Source of the DNA: Timema cristinae
Taxonomy: Eukaryota > Arthropoda > Insecta > Phasmatodea > Timematidae
Length of the DNA: 64,000 nt
Reading direction: 5' to 3'
Assembly (NCBI GenBank): GCA_039000515.1
Contig: JBCFYV010000024.1
Coordinates: 9,543,473 to 9,607,472, forward strand
Part shown: in pieces, positions 36,671 through 48,945 of the stretch
How positions within the stretch are numbered: the first letter of the stretch is position 1
Layout of the letters: every line of letters begins with the position of its first letter
The notes under the pieces: model-generated
Told to the model about the DNA's origin: nothing
The model's database searches: none
What the model saw: the letters and a program-made list of their open reading frames with translations, nothing else
Program-made: the position numbers and the translations under genes

Positions 36671-36752
36671 AGCCGCTATATTACATACATAATTGTTTTC
36701 AGTCGATATGCCATGAGTTTATAATTTTTTTAGACACATGTATGTTTATGAA

Positions 36753-36754
<2 letters not shown>

Positions 36755-36801
<47 letters not shown>
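36755..36801. repeat. (TA)n microsatellite
   Basis: About 23 uninterrupted TA units. Confidence 0.95.
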
Positions 36802-36804
<3 letters not shown>

Positions 36805-37049
36805 GGCCTAGTTATTATATAATTTATTTACCTCATATATAATTAATTTTTAAAAACAGTCCCATAACTCAAATCTGTACCCGGCGCTTTCTCTTAAAGA
36901 GTTTTCTACCTTGCCAATATGCAAATGCATTTACATTTCCGCTTAAATTCTTCTTTATTCATCACCATTCCATTAGCTAAACTAATGTATGTTTATATTC
37001 TTTACATATATATCATAAAGTCAGTATGTGTGGGTGTTCAGGAAAAGAA

Positions 37050-38930
37050 ACGGTACCTGGAAAACTAAAAATAGGCGGAAAAGTAGTGGGATTGCCCCAA
37101 AAAAACAAAAAATCTAGAAATAGGAAATTTAACAATGGGGCTAAAGGAAGATTAAAATTTCGCACACACAAGTACAGAGACAACTACAGATAACCAAATA
37201 AATATTTAAATGTGAAATTTCTAGGAGTGAATTGAAGAAAAGGGGTTAAGAAGGGGAGGAATTAAAAACTTCCAGAACTTATGGAAATAGCTACTTATCG
37301 GTGTGATATAAAATTAAAATTTGGTAGGAAGCTAATGGGACCACTCCTTAATAACTATAAACAAATCCAAAAATTTGAAAATTTTAAGGGGGACCCCGGG
37401 AAATAAGGGAGAGGGGTTGTAAACAGAAAAAAACTTTTGGTGTGGTAGAAAATTGATATTTGGCAGATAGATCCAGATAACAAAATAAGTCTTAAGAATG
37501 TAATTTATAAATTGTTGTTAGAAAGTATGAGAATGAGGGGGATAACATTTCCAAAACAGTTGAAGCAACTTCTTTTTAGCGTGGCAGAAACTAAACATTT
37601 GGAAAAAAAAAAAAAAAAAAAGGACCACGCCAAATAACCGTAGCGTCTGAATATTTTAAATTTTTAATGGAACCCTGGGAATAAGGAGTAAGGGGTATTG
37701 AAATAAAAACGTTTAGGCGTGATAGAAAATTTAAATGTGGCAACCAGTACAAGGACCGTTCAAGATAACTAACTAAATCTAACAAACTAAACTTTGCATT
37801 TTCCAAAACCAATACATTCAATTGTTTATCGGTGTGGTAGAGAAATGAAATTAGTTAAGCAGGTTTAGGGACCACTACAATTGAACGTAAAAGTAAAAAA
37901 AAAAAAAAAAATTTAAAGTAATATATGGAAATGGAGGAGGGCTATAATTAGACAATTTTTTGGAGATGGGGTGGAAGTTAAAATTTGGTAAATATGAAGA
38001 AATAAAACTCCAGATAACCAAATGAATCCTAGAATTTAAAATTTCTTTGAATAAGTTGGAAATAGGTAGTTGAAGGGGTTTCCAAATTTTACAAAACTAA
38101 TAGAAACAAGGTAAAGAAAGATACCACTTAAAATAAAAAAGTATTAACATTTTAAATTTAAAATAAGACTCCAGGAAATAGGGGAAGGGAGAGTTTTGAA
38201 GACGTGGAAGGAAATTAAAATGCAACAGTTGGGTAGGGAACAACTCCAAATAATAGAAATAAGTAAAGTTTGAGATTTATAAGTTTTAATTGGACAAATG
38301 AGGGACGGGTGTAAGAAGTTTAAACTTTACAAGGTTAATAGAAACAATTTCTTCCCATTGTGGCAGAAAACATAATTTCCGAAGTAAAGTAAAGGGACCA
38401 CTTAAAATTAAAATAAGGGTAAAACGGTGTAGGGGTTTATAAAAACACTTTAAGGCGTGGTAAAAAAAAACTATAATTGACAACCAGGTGCGAGGACTCC
38501 TCCATATAACCAAACAAAGATAGCGGGAATTGGATAAATGACTGGGGGGTGAGAGAGGGTTGTCAAAATTTTCAAAAATATCTTACAAACAACTACGTCT
38601 TTGTATAGTAGACAACTGGAATGTAGCAAGTGCGAAAAGAGACCATTCCAAGTAAACATGTACTATAGAATATAACATTTCCCAGAATACAGAGGGAACA
38701 CTCTAAATAACAAAGTTAGTGTTAAATATTTTATCTTGATAATTAGGGTCTGGTGAAATGTTTTTTTTCTTCAAATTTCTAAAACAAGAAGAAACAACTT
38801 ATCATTGTGGCGAAATATTTAAATTGGTCAGGCAGGTGTAAGTACCACCTCAAAATATTAATAAAGGGCTGAACATTCTTAAATTCAAAAATGAAGGGCC
38901 CTCAAAATTTCCAAACCTAAAAAGAAACTC
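37050..38930 (+). repeat. Old diverged tandem array, about 140-bp period, roughly 12 units
   Basis: A consensus recurs as 'tatcggtgtggtagaaaatt', 'aaaatttggca', 'gggaccactccagataacca', 'gaacccgggaaataaggga' and 'ggggttgaaaac'. Anchors of the ggtgtgg-taga type lie near 37288, 37436, 37576, 37711, 37826, 37957, 38197, 38350, 38450, 38598 and 38797, with spacings mostly between 100 and 150 (longer where a unit is eroded). The units are too diverged to align at a glance, so the array is ancient. Minus-strand frames at 37591-38659 are by-products. Confidence 0.75.
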
Positions 38931-38999
38931 ATCCTTTATTACCTGAATAATTTAATTTCAACTAATATTAATTATCGATAGAGCTACTAACTATGGCAA

Positions 39000-39075
39000 G
39001 TCCTCCTAATTTCAGCCAACTGGTCAGTTCGAAACCCGGCAGCGTGCATTGGGGGGCACAATTTACGTTGAGATA
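39000..39075 (+). mobile_element. SINE-A head fragment
   Basis: 'ggtcagttcgaaacccggca' followed by 'gcgtgcattggggg' resembles the B box and early body of the family. Nothing else remains. Confidence 0.4.
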
Positions 39076-39256
39076 AAGTGCAACTCCAATAAATAAAAAG
39101 GCCAGTATGAAACAATGAAGCTTAGTGGTTCACTCACTAGTGAACATTGATATATATATATATATATCAAACTATTGACTATAAATTATTATAATTATTT
39201 TATCACCTCATCTTACTACCTTGTCGAGTTGTACACATAATATATGATAATTATGA

Positions 39257-39448
39257 TATGGACACGTAATGAGAATGGAAGGGGAAAGTATTCCAAGAAG
39301 ATTAATGGATATGAAGTATGTAGGGTAGAGACCACAAGGAAGACCAAGGAAGAGATGGGAGGAACAGATACAAGCAAGTGTGCAAGTGAGAGGAGGAGAG
39401 TTGAATAGAGTGTGGGAGCAAGAATGGTGGAAGGACAGAGGGAGATGA
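39257..39448 (+). pseudogene. LINE ORF2 C-terminal remnant (GRPRKRW tail)
   Basis: The frame reads YGHVMRMEGESIPRR, then a stop, then RPQGRPRKRWEEQ, then WEQEWWKDRGR and a stop at 39446. The GH-[VI]-x-RM and GRPRKRW signatures are standard for the C-terminus of many insect non-LTR reverse transcriptases. The internal TAG near 39326 and the missing upstream domain show a dead, 5'-truncated copy. A minus-strand 84-codon frame at 39208-39462 is its shadow. Confidence 0.75.
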
Positions 39449-39544
39449 AGGAATTTTACCAAACAGACCCATCCACAGTCTGGAAACAGAGGATGTTGAA
39501 AATAGTAATGCTAACTACTCTAACAGGGTAGACACAATGAACGA

Positions 39545-39710
39545 AGCATTATACAGGTAATCTACATGCATATGAGTGGAAGGAGAGTGAAAAACTATTA
39601 CGTAAAAACCACCCTCATCAGATCCGACCAGAATTCCAACTCCGATTTACCTGTCGACAGCAGGCCATTCTAACACGAGAGGGACGCCTTAGACAACTTA
39701 CTATCATAAT
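39545..39710 (-). mobile_element. SINE-A, tail-less copy
   Basis: The body complement 'aaaaccaccctcatcagatc' and head complement 'gggacgccttagacaactta' are present, with a B-box region between them ('gaccagaattccaact'). Confidence 0.65.
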
Positions 39711-40989
39711 AACTAGATTGTATTACTGAGATATAAAACTAGATATTTGAGTATCATAAAATGTAGCATTTCATTCTTCCTATACCACGTACTATATCTA
39801 TAAGCCTATTCTTTTATGAAATATCAAGAGTTAATATAATATATTTCTTATTATTAATTGTTAAAGCTATTTAGAAGGCGTTTATTTATTAGTGAAATAA
39901 AGAACTAACGATTTTATATGGGTTTACATGCCCGTACATGTTTACATTATGATTTTTGTAGGTCTTTCATGAAAACATAATTTTAAGCATGTAATTATAC
40001 ATAGTCAAAATAAACACATATCACACTAAAATTGAATTAAATGGGGCATATTCCATCAAATAACACTACATGAAGGATTGCATGAATTAAACTAGCGGTT
40101 GCTGTATCATATCCATACCAATCATTATCTTTGTTTACTAAACCCAACTCAAACGTAATTCGCCCATCAGCTTGATCAGAATCGCTTGGTCGATAATACT
40201 CGATACCAAGACGTAATCAGTTCGGTCGTAAAAACTCGCGTTATGATAAAGCAATATTTTTATGCTGTTCATGTGTTGACAAACTGAACTTTTTTTAGTT
40301 CAGGTTTCTTTCAAGCGAGTGCGCTTGAACCGGTCCACGATTGTTGAAAGTTTAAGAAGAGCATTGTGTCTTATGTAGCCTTTCAGATGAGGGCGCGTGA
40401 GCTGAAGCTCATTACGAAAATAGCTGTGTTTCAATTTGCATCTAGTGGAGAAAAACGTTGCAATCTTCGTGCAAAGTTATTTATTGAAAAAAAAATAGAT
40501 TACGGCCAACGTTGTAAACACCAGCTGCAATTACTATAGTAATCAGCCGAAAAAATCAGGAGTGTTGGAAGTTTATCTTCTAGAGCGAGCGATTTTAAAC
40601 AATATACAGCTCATCAAAATATGATACTGACATATTGAAATAACTAACAAACTTAATATTGTCTTTATAAGTTCATTAAACAGATGTTAAAAAGAGACAA
40701 GTCTCATGATAGCAATCTTTATAGGTTGTATCCAATTTTTGTTTCTTCTTTCTAATTTAAACTGCATGCTTTTTAACGTTAACCTCTTCTGGTTCGTGCA
40801 TTGTATAGTACCGACAAGAAGCTGTTACAAGTTCACATGACCTGCATTGTTGTTCTGGCGGGATTGAAAGCTGCTCAAGGTATTGGATCTTGTGAACCAG
40901 ACCACGCGTGATAGTCTGAAACAGGACTCAATAAAACAAGGTTATTCGTCAGGGCGATTCATCTTTTATTGCTCTATTTTGGCACAAAT
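39711..40989. other. Intergenic DNA with a short hairpin
   Basis: 'ttcaagcg' (40310-40317) and 'cgcttgaa' (40322-40329) form a perfect 8-bp stem with loop 'agtg'. A 50-codon plus frame starts at 40387 and shows no known motif. Otherwise nothing is recognised. Confidence 0.4.
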
Positions 40990-41170
40990 GAGTAAGCTAG
41001 AATGTAATGGAGATGTACCAGAATTTGCGTAGAGGAAGAGTGGGAAAGAACTTAGTAAAATCATTTGCAGAACATTCATCCGGGATTCGAAACCAAGCCT
41101 TCCCATCACGAGGAAACTGAACCAATCTAACTTGACGTTTATTCCTCTCGCTTGCAGAAACGGGTAGCAA
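40990..41170 (-). mobile_element. SINE-A, variant head
   Basis: The body complement 'ccagaatttgcgtagaggaa', B-box complement 'gggattcgaaacc' (near 41082) and a head with 'cttgacgtttattcctct' agree with the variant subfamily of 16999 and 56994. Confidence 0.7.
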
Positions 41171-43000
41171 ATATCTTATCCTATAGATAATTTTCATAGT
41201 CAGTTTATCAGTATTGTCTATTTATGCAACAGTTTAACATGTAAAAAATAATAATTTTCCAGTAAATTTGTAGCTGTATTTTCATGTATGAATCATATAT
41301 TTTGGATCGCGTAACTTACTGCTTATTAATATAAACTATATTATTAATCTTTATATTAATATCTTTCAAAGCAATTAATGAAAAAAAAAAGTCACGTGTC
41401 CCCAGCTGGTGTTAAAGCCCATGCCATAAAATAGTATTAGTTTCTAACTGTCAGATAGTATGAAAAATATAACTTGTGGATAACCTGAAGGGGTAATAAC
41501 TGTTTTATCCTTGTTTGAAGGATTTAAGTTCTCTCTTTTTCCTATTTCCCCTTCCCCCCGTCTATTTCTGTCACACACAGCTTACAAAAGGTAAGAATTC
41601 TTTTCTTCTCGGAGTTGTTTACCAATGATTTAAATGACTCAAGTACATATGTACTATCGCGATGTTGTTTTTGAACTCGTGTGTAGTTTATATGTCCTGC
41701 CTCTTTGAGATTTCCAAACTTTCTACCAAACTGTCAACAGTGCATAAACTTAGTCTTTAGAAGGGGAAGGGATTCTTTAAGGGGTTCATCTTATCATATT
41801 TACTCATTTAGAGCTAAATTCTGTCCATTAACAACTTATAACGTGTACGTCCTATGTCTTTATTAAAACCTTATATAGAGACCAAGGCTGTTAAGACTTG
41901 AATACAATAATAGTTGATGTCTAAAACCGTGGATAGCGTTTAAAATAAATTCTACAACCAAATTCTACAAAATTTGAGATACAATTTTCAAAAATGGACT
42001 TTCATTTAACTACCCTGAAGTAAATTTTACTCAGAAAAACAAATCATAATATATTGTTAATCACAATAATTAACACTTTATTTATAAACCATAAATAAAA
42101 TTGCTCTACCCATTTTAAAAGAATTTCAAATTTTCAAATATCAGTTTTTGTAAATCAGCCTCAAACTATATTATTTGTCTTTGTGAGAATATAAATATTA
42201 ATGTATCTAGCATTAAAAACAATTCCCTGATTCCTACTTGTACAATGTCTTAGGTCATTTTGGAAATATTTGAAGTTTTATATAAAAAAAAGTAGACTAC
42301 CCTTGAATTAATTTATTTGAGAAAAATAAACATACTTTATTATTTTTCATGTAAAATAATCCTGAGATACCCGCTTTGAACAAAATTGTTACTATTATTC
42401 TTAAAATAAAATAGGGAAAAAATATATAAAATTAATATAATGTATTAAAGCTTACCTACCAGATACCCATTTCAAAACAAGTTGTTGGAGATATTTTCAA
42501 AATATTTCAAATTAAAAACATTGGACATAAGTAAACTGCCCTTAAAAGAGTTTATCCCCTAATATCAAGTATACATTTTTATTTGTTATGTCAAACAATT
42601 CCCACATAAATATTCTAAGCAAAACTATTAAAAACATTTTTGAAAATTTCAAATGGATTTTCCAACATTCATTTTAAACAACCATTTTTGAAAATGTTTG
42701 CAATTTATTAAAGTTCCTCTTTAACCATAATTATTTTGTTTGTTCGTAATTTTTCTGTACAGTGTCAGCAGTGTGAGTGAGGAATTGTAATCTTGCCACT
42801 GTAAGATACACATTGTGTTATAACTAATATTGGTTCCATTCCTTATTTCCAGCTCCTTAAACTTATAATTCCTCGAATAAATCTGAAGTCTAGACACAAA
42901 TCTCACAGTTTCAATCCAATACGAAAGTGCAACGGCTCGCTACGAGATTCCTAAACCTTTCCAAATTGGTGAAACGTCTTCGTACAAACAGAAAAACCTC
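41171..43000. other. AT-rich intergenic DNA with a faint tandem pattern
   Basis: Near 42010, 42295 and 42533 the blocks 'aactaccctgaagtaaattt', 'gactacccttgaattaattt' and 'aactgcccttaaaagagttt' recur, each preceded by a 'tttcaaaaa/tttggaaa' stretch. This suggests three very diverged units of about 240-285 bp. No gene is seen. Confidence 0.4.
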
Positions 43001-43240
43001 TCTTTTTGTCTAAAATCTGTGCCTGTTGCCCAATTCTTGGCCATACCTGTACACATTGCAGCTGTGACGATCCGATCGATCCCCAGGGCGGGGCCTCTTG
43101 TGTCTGACCTCACGGCACACGTGACCCTGAGGTCACTCCTCCCTCCCTCCCTCCTGCAATCAACCTGCCGCACCTCCTTGGTGATAAGCAACCAGCCTCA
43201 CACGCACTGTGTTCACCTGTATCGCATGGACTAGCTGCTG
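43001..43240. promoter_or_regulatory. GC-rich patch with paired nuclear-receptor half-sites around an E-box
   Basis: TGACCT at 43105-43110 and AGGTCA at 43130-43135 are inverted half-sites for nuclear receptors. An E-box CACGTG lies between them at 43118-43123. A 'ccctccctccctcc' tract follows. Frames on both strands (71 and 83 codons) reflect GC content. Regulatory role is inferred. Confidence 0.35.
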
Positions 43241-43563
43241 GTAATAGCGGTGGCATAATACATCGATATATTTATCATTTTATATATCGCAAGGTATATA
43301 TCTAAAGCAAAGAAATGTTGATCAATTTATATATAGGTTGTTTCAAATATATTGGGCGAGTTGTAACGGTAGTGGCTGCTGTTCTTCACGTCATTTCACT
43401 TTGTAACGTTTTATTTAGCTGTTGAAATTAGCAGACCAGCTTAGTACAAATTAAACAAAATCGACTCGGTTAAGAAAATAGAAAACAAATCGTTCAATTA
43501 TTTTATTTACAAACTTTAAAATGTGTTCCGATGTAAAAAACACAATCATATTTTTGTTTTGAT

Positions 43564-43803
43564 TTAGCACCGCTTCTTACTACCTGTTTAGGCTATACAC
43601 ATACATACTAATTAGTATATTGTGTTAGGGATTACCAATGCTGAATTTAGAGGAATTACACCCGTATTTGTGTGGAAAAACCCTTTAGGAACCCCCCCCC
43701 CCCTCCCTCAGCCCTTCTGAACCGGTATTGAACCTCGATCTTCACGTCATTGGCTGTCTAGACTATTGCGAGAGTGATATCTTAGACCATGCTGCCACTG
43801 AAG
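43564..43803 (-). mobile_element. SINE-A, full-length
   Basis: The tail complement 'gcaccgcttcttactacctg', body, poly-C run (43690-43702), B-box complement 'gtattgaacctcgatc' and head complement 'cttagaccatgctgccactg' are in order. Confidence 0.85.
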
Positions 43804-43954
43804 CTAGCTATCGATAAAGTGATCAATATATCAGATAGACTACTAATACATGTGTATACATGTATAATACATTTATATATTCCTAGCCAGTCAGGATGGT
43901 TCTAGCCACGATTACTCCATACATCTTCGACAAATCTGAAGCTGGCCATCATTG

Positions 43955-46290
43955 TTGACAGAGATACATCACATAGTACATTGATACTAGTGGTGGTTCC
44001 ACTATTTCATAAGGCATGTGATTGCAGGTACTCACTTAGTACATAGACTCACTGGTGTTCAATGAATCTAAGGTCTAGTGTTTTACAAGATAATTCCATA
44101 GTAATAGACTCACCTGTTTGGTTCAATGATCTAGCAGTGCTTGACTAGTAGATACACAACATATACATAGTATACCTGGTGGTTCAATGTGATCTTAAGG
44201 ACACGATTGTTTGGAAAACTTAAATCACATAGTACTAGACTCACCTGGTGGTTTGCAATGATCTAGGCATGCTTGACAGAGATAATCACATAGTACATAG
44301 ACTCACTGGTGGTTCAATGATCTAATGATGCTTGACAGAGATACTATCACATAGTACATAGACTCACCTGTGGTTCAATATCTAAGGCAGTGCTGACAGA
44401 GTACATCACATAGTACATGACTCACTGGTGTTCAATGATCTAAGGCAGTGTTTGACAGAGATACATCACATAGTACATAGACTCACCTGGTGGTTCAATG
44501 ATCTAAGCAGTGTTGACAGAGATACATCACATAGTACATAGACTCACCTGGTGGTTCAATGATCTAAGGCAGTGCTTGACAGAGATACATCACATAGTAC
44601 ATAGACTCACCTGGTGGTTCAATGATCTAAGGCAGTGTTGACAGAGATACATCACATAGTACATAGACTCACCTGGTGGTTCAATGATCTAAGGCAGTGC
44701 TTGACAGAGATACATCACATAGTACATAGACTCACCTGGTGGTTCAATGATCTAAGGCAGTGCTTGACAGAGATACATCACATAGTACATAGACTCACCT
44801 GGTGGTTCAATGATCTAAGGCAGTGCTTGACAGAGATACATCACATAGTACATAGACTCACCTGGTGGTTCAATGATCTAAGGTGCTTGACAGAGATACA
44901 TCACATAGTACATAGACTCACCTGGTGGTTCAATGATCTAAGGCAGTGCTTGACAGAGATACATCACATAGTACATAGACTCACCTGGTGGTTCAATGAT
45001 CTAAGGCAGTGCTTGACAGAGATACATCACATAGTACATAGACTCACCTGGTGGTTCAATGATCTAAGGCAGTGCTTGACAGAGATACATCACATAGTAC
45101 ATAGACTCACCTGGTGGTTCAATGATCTAAGGCAGTGTTTGACAGAGATACATCACATAGTACATAGACTCACCTGGTGGTTCAATGATCTAAGGCAGTG
45201 CTTGACAGAGATACATCACATAGTACATAGACTCACCTGGTGGTTCAATGATCTAAGGAAGTGTTTGACAGAGATACATCACATAGTACATAGACTCACC
45301 TGGTGGTTCAATGATCTAAGGCAGTGCTTGACAGAGATACATCACATAGTACATAGACTCACCTGGTGGTTCAATGATCTAAGGCAGTGTTTGACAGAGA
45401 TACATCACATAGTACATAGACTCACCTGGTGGTTCAATGATCTAAGGCAGTGCTTGACAGAGATACATCACATAGTACATAGACTCACCTGGTGGTTCAA
45501 TGATCTAAGCAGTGTTGCAGAGTTATGACAGTGAAGATTACATCAAACATAAGTACATAGACTCACCTGGTGGTTCAATGATCTAAGGCAGTGCTTGACA
45601 GAGATACATCACATAGTACATAGACTCACCTGGTGGTTCAATGATCTAAGGCAGTGCTTGACAGAGATACATCACATAGTACATAGACTCACCTGGTGGT
45701 TCAATGATCTAAGGCAGTGCTTGACAGAGATACATCACATAGTACATAGACTCACCTGGTGGTTCAATGATCTAAGGTGCTTGACAGAGATACATCACAT
45801 AGTACATAGACTCACCTGGTGGTTCAATGATCTAAGGCAGTGCTTGACAGAGATACATCACATAGTACATAGACTCACCTGGTGGTTCAATGATCTAAGG
45901 CAGTGCTTGACAGAGATACATCACATAGTACATAGACTCACCTGGTGGTTCAATGATCTAAGGCAGTGCTTGACAGAGATACATCACATAGTACATAGAC
46001 TCACCTGGTGGTTCAATGATCTAAGGCAGTGTTTGACAGAGATACATCACATAGTACATAGACTCACCTGGTGGTTCAATGATCTAAGGCAGTGCTTGAC
46101 AGAGATACATCACATAGTACATAGACTCACCTGGTGGTTCAATGATCTAAGGAAGTGTTTGACAGAGATACATCACATAGTACATAGACTCACCTGGTGG
46201 TTCAATGATCTAAGGCAGTGCTTGACAGAGATACATCACATAGTACATAGACTCACCTGGTGGTTCAATGATCTAAGGAAGTGCTTGACA
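43955..46290 (+). repeat. 63-bp minisatellite, about 37 units
   Basis: The unit runs 'acagagatacatcacatagt', 'acatagactcacctggtggt', 'tcaatgatctaaggcagtgc', 'ttg'. Because 63 is a multiple of three and one frame has no stop, plus frames of 297 codons (44635-45528) and 241 codons (45595-46320) arise. Their repeated 21-residue peptide has no known relative, so I do not treat them as genes. Units before about 44640 carry many single-base losses. A break at 45500-45560 separates two blocks with the same variant order. Confidence 0.97.
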
Positions 46291-48080
46291 AACATTTTAG
46301 AAACGCAGTATAGTTTTTAGATGAACAAACTTTCGCAACCCACCTATCTTTAATGATTATAATGAGGCTTGTGAGAAGGGCGAGCTTGTTTCCGGGTGAT
46401 GATGTCATCAACGTTATTAATTATAAGCCTAATTTTTTCCACCTTTCACTTAGTTTTTTTTCACTTTCCCATAATTTCAAGATTATAGTCAGATCTGGGA
46501 ATTTTGAAGAATTTGTTTATCTGACAAAACAAGAAGTTTCTAAATCCTCTCCTCAATGCAATACCTTGGTTTCTACATCTGTTATTGTTGACAGATGGAG
46601 TAAATTTTGAGAGCTCTTAGATTGATATTGCTACTATATGTCAATGTTGGCAAGCCCATATCTTCTAAAAGTTTCTTCCAATGGGGATCCACCAGACGTA
46701 TACGTATTTATGTTTATGACTCAGGATATATTGTTGTCCGCTATAGCAAATCGCCGTTAGGTAGATGGATAGGCAATGTGCAAGGCATGCGTGTCTGGAA
46801 GGTAAGAGAGCCAGAAGGTTATCTCATGTAATCGAGTTTAGATTACGAATAATTTCTATAAATAATGGTCTGAATGTTGTAAAACCATTCTTCACAGTTA
46901 CTTGCATGGAGAATGTAGCTATTCCTACGCGCATGACAACACACACTTGAGATAGTATTGTATCTACTTATATTACATCAACAATTTATTAAACCTTATT
47001 TAGATAGTTTTGATGAACGTGTATGCATAGTGTTCTGAAACTCAAGGCCCTAACTTCACATATAGCTCGTTTGGACCTTAAGTAATACAAAATCCCTGTA
47101 CACTTATATCCGGAAATCTATGCTAATACCATTAAATTATTTTCAAGGTTTCGGTGTACAGTGCCGGGAGGGCAAAGCTGTCAAGCATGCGTGTCAAATT
47201 TGAGTTTTTATATTCTTATTGTTGAATTGATTATAAGCCGGGGGACTGGGTGTGGTTTCAGCTATAAAATTAAATTAGTTTGTTAGCTGTGTGCTGAGAT
47301 TATAAGAGTTTGGAAAAACGTTCAGGTTAAGCTTCTAGTAGCTATATATATTTGATTTACCTTAATCAGAAAAGGGAGCAATTAGTTTAGTACAATGTGA
47401 AGGAAAATAAAATTGTTTCTAGGATATAAATCAAGGGCCCATGTGGACCACGATTCCTTTTATTTGCGAACCAGAGAGTTTCTTGGAAAAGTATCTTGAC
47501 TTGTTTGACCTAATTCCTTTTTTTTTTAACTTATCTCCTTTTGGAAGGTAAAATGGAAAATTTTATACAATTATCGATACCATATTTCTATCAGATTTTG
47601 TTTTTATACACTATTATTAATATATTTATAAATGTAGTTCAAAATATTAAATTATTGTCTCTAACTTCAAATGAATATCAAATACTCTACTTATTTGGTC
47701 ACAACAACCATTTCTAGATCCAAGCTTGATCATTTAGTTTTAATTGCGCATTCCTACGTTATAATTGGTGAAATAATGTATCACTTATTTTGTAAAGTTC
47801 ACTTTGAATGTTCAATTGAAATATTACTAAATTAAAATTACACTATTCATTTACAAACTTCAAATCGAATAGATTTGATGATAAAAACGTAACATGTTAA
47901 ATTGGAAAAATATATGTTTAAGTTAAATGATACATTTTTAATTTAAATAAAATAATCTTCATCAATGAATGGTATATTTATTCGTCTTACAAACCTTCAA
48001 GCTTCTTGCTCTAGACGGCTAACTTGCCCAGTTTGAAGCTTCCAGGATAGACACAACATCCCCAGCTACACTTCATCCCT
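46291..48080. other. Intergenic DNA; two unexplained short frames
   Basis: Plus frames at 46353-46610 (85 codons) and 46607-46831 (74 codons) overlap by four bases just after the minisatellite. Neither has motifs that I recognise, and composition does not favour coding. The rest is AT-rich. Confidence 0.35.
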
Positions 48081-48640
48081 GCAGATATTGTCACAGATTC
48101 TTTTTTTATTACATTCATCCAAGTCCCCCTTCTTCATCCCGCTGTGCATACTACCCCCTCACTCAAACAATGCTCCCCAATGTGACCGTCTTTTGTTCTT
48201 GGTATTCAGAGGAGTCCCACGCGTTTCCAATAGAAGCAATTTAAAAAGCAACTCAACGCACTCTCAAAGCATAATACATCACCCCTCTTTCCCCTACTCA
48301 CCCTACCTACCCTACTTCGTCTGCATGTCTGTCTCGCCGGCACGTTCGTTCGATCCGAAGGGGGTTAGATTGCTGTGACGTCATACCAGATCCCCTGCCC
48401 CCCCCCCTGTTTCTTCCGACATTCCTGTCACCCTTTAGTCTCCCTCCCCTCTTTACATCCCTCCTTTGATCCATTAGCTGCAGGAGGGGGAGCAGGGACT
48501 CATGTCGAACAAGCTTTTCATCCAAGTTTCATTTCGTTTGGACGGACGCTAGGGAATCCCCGAGTGCCCCATTTGATCAGGCGAGCTCTCTATTTTGCGT
48601 GTCCTTGGAATGATTAACTGATCTATTACTTGTCGTCTCA
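48081..48640. promoter_or_regulatory. Pyrimidine-rich, GC-richer island with a CRE
   Basis: A perfect TGACGTCA lies at 48376-48383, followed by long C/T tracts. Short frames on both strands (72-96 codons) have no recognisable motifs. The island resembles those at 29920, 43001 and 63301. Promoter function is inferred. Confidence 0.3.
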
Positions 48641-48708
48641 CGTTAATAGAATCACTAAATATCCCTGAATCATATTAGAAGTCGGTGCTTTATTTAAAAT
48701 AGTCGTTA

Positions 48709-48945
48709 CCCACATCGGTGGTTGCATGGTTTAATGCATCACTCTCATGTTAGGCTGGATTGTCAGTGTCAAGGGGATCGTAGCTCATCAAATCTCGGTA
48801 GGGTGTACTGAATATAGTTTTTTTTAAATATTTATTCAATATCCATCCACGCAAATGAAAGTATATTTAATCTAGAATTCAACCTTCCTAGTTCCTCTTC
48901 CGTAAGCTTAGTTTATGTTTGCATATAACCCGAAAGATGTGATGG
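48709..48945 (+). mobile_element. SINE-A, diverged copy
   Basis: 'cacatcggtggttgcatggt' and 'ttaatgcatcactctcatg' form the head. The B box is degenerate and the tail is lost after 'cataacccgaaagatg'. Confidence 0.7.

Noticed and set aside
44635..46320. Long plus-strand frames of 297 and 241 codons made of a 21-residue repeat
   Set aside because: They exist because the minisatellite unit is 63 bases, a multiple of three, with one stop-free frame. There is no non-repetitive domain, splice context or known relative.
46353..46831. Two slightly overlapping plus frames of 85 and 74 codons
   Set aside because: No motifs recognised, and eukaryotic genes would not be arranged this way. Kept only as unexplained sequence.
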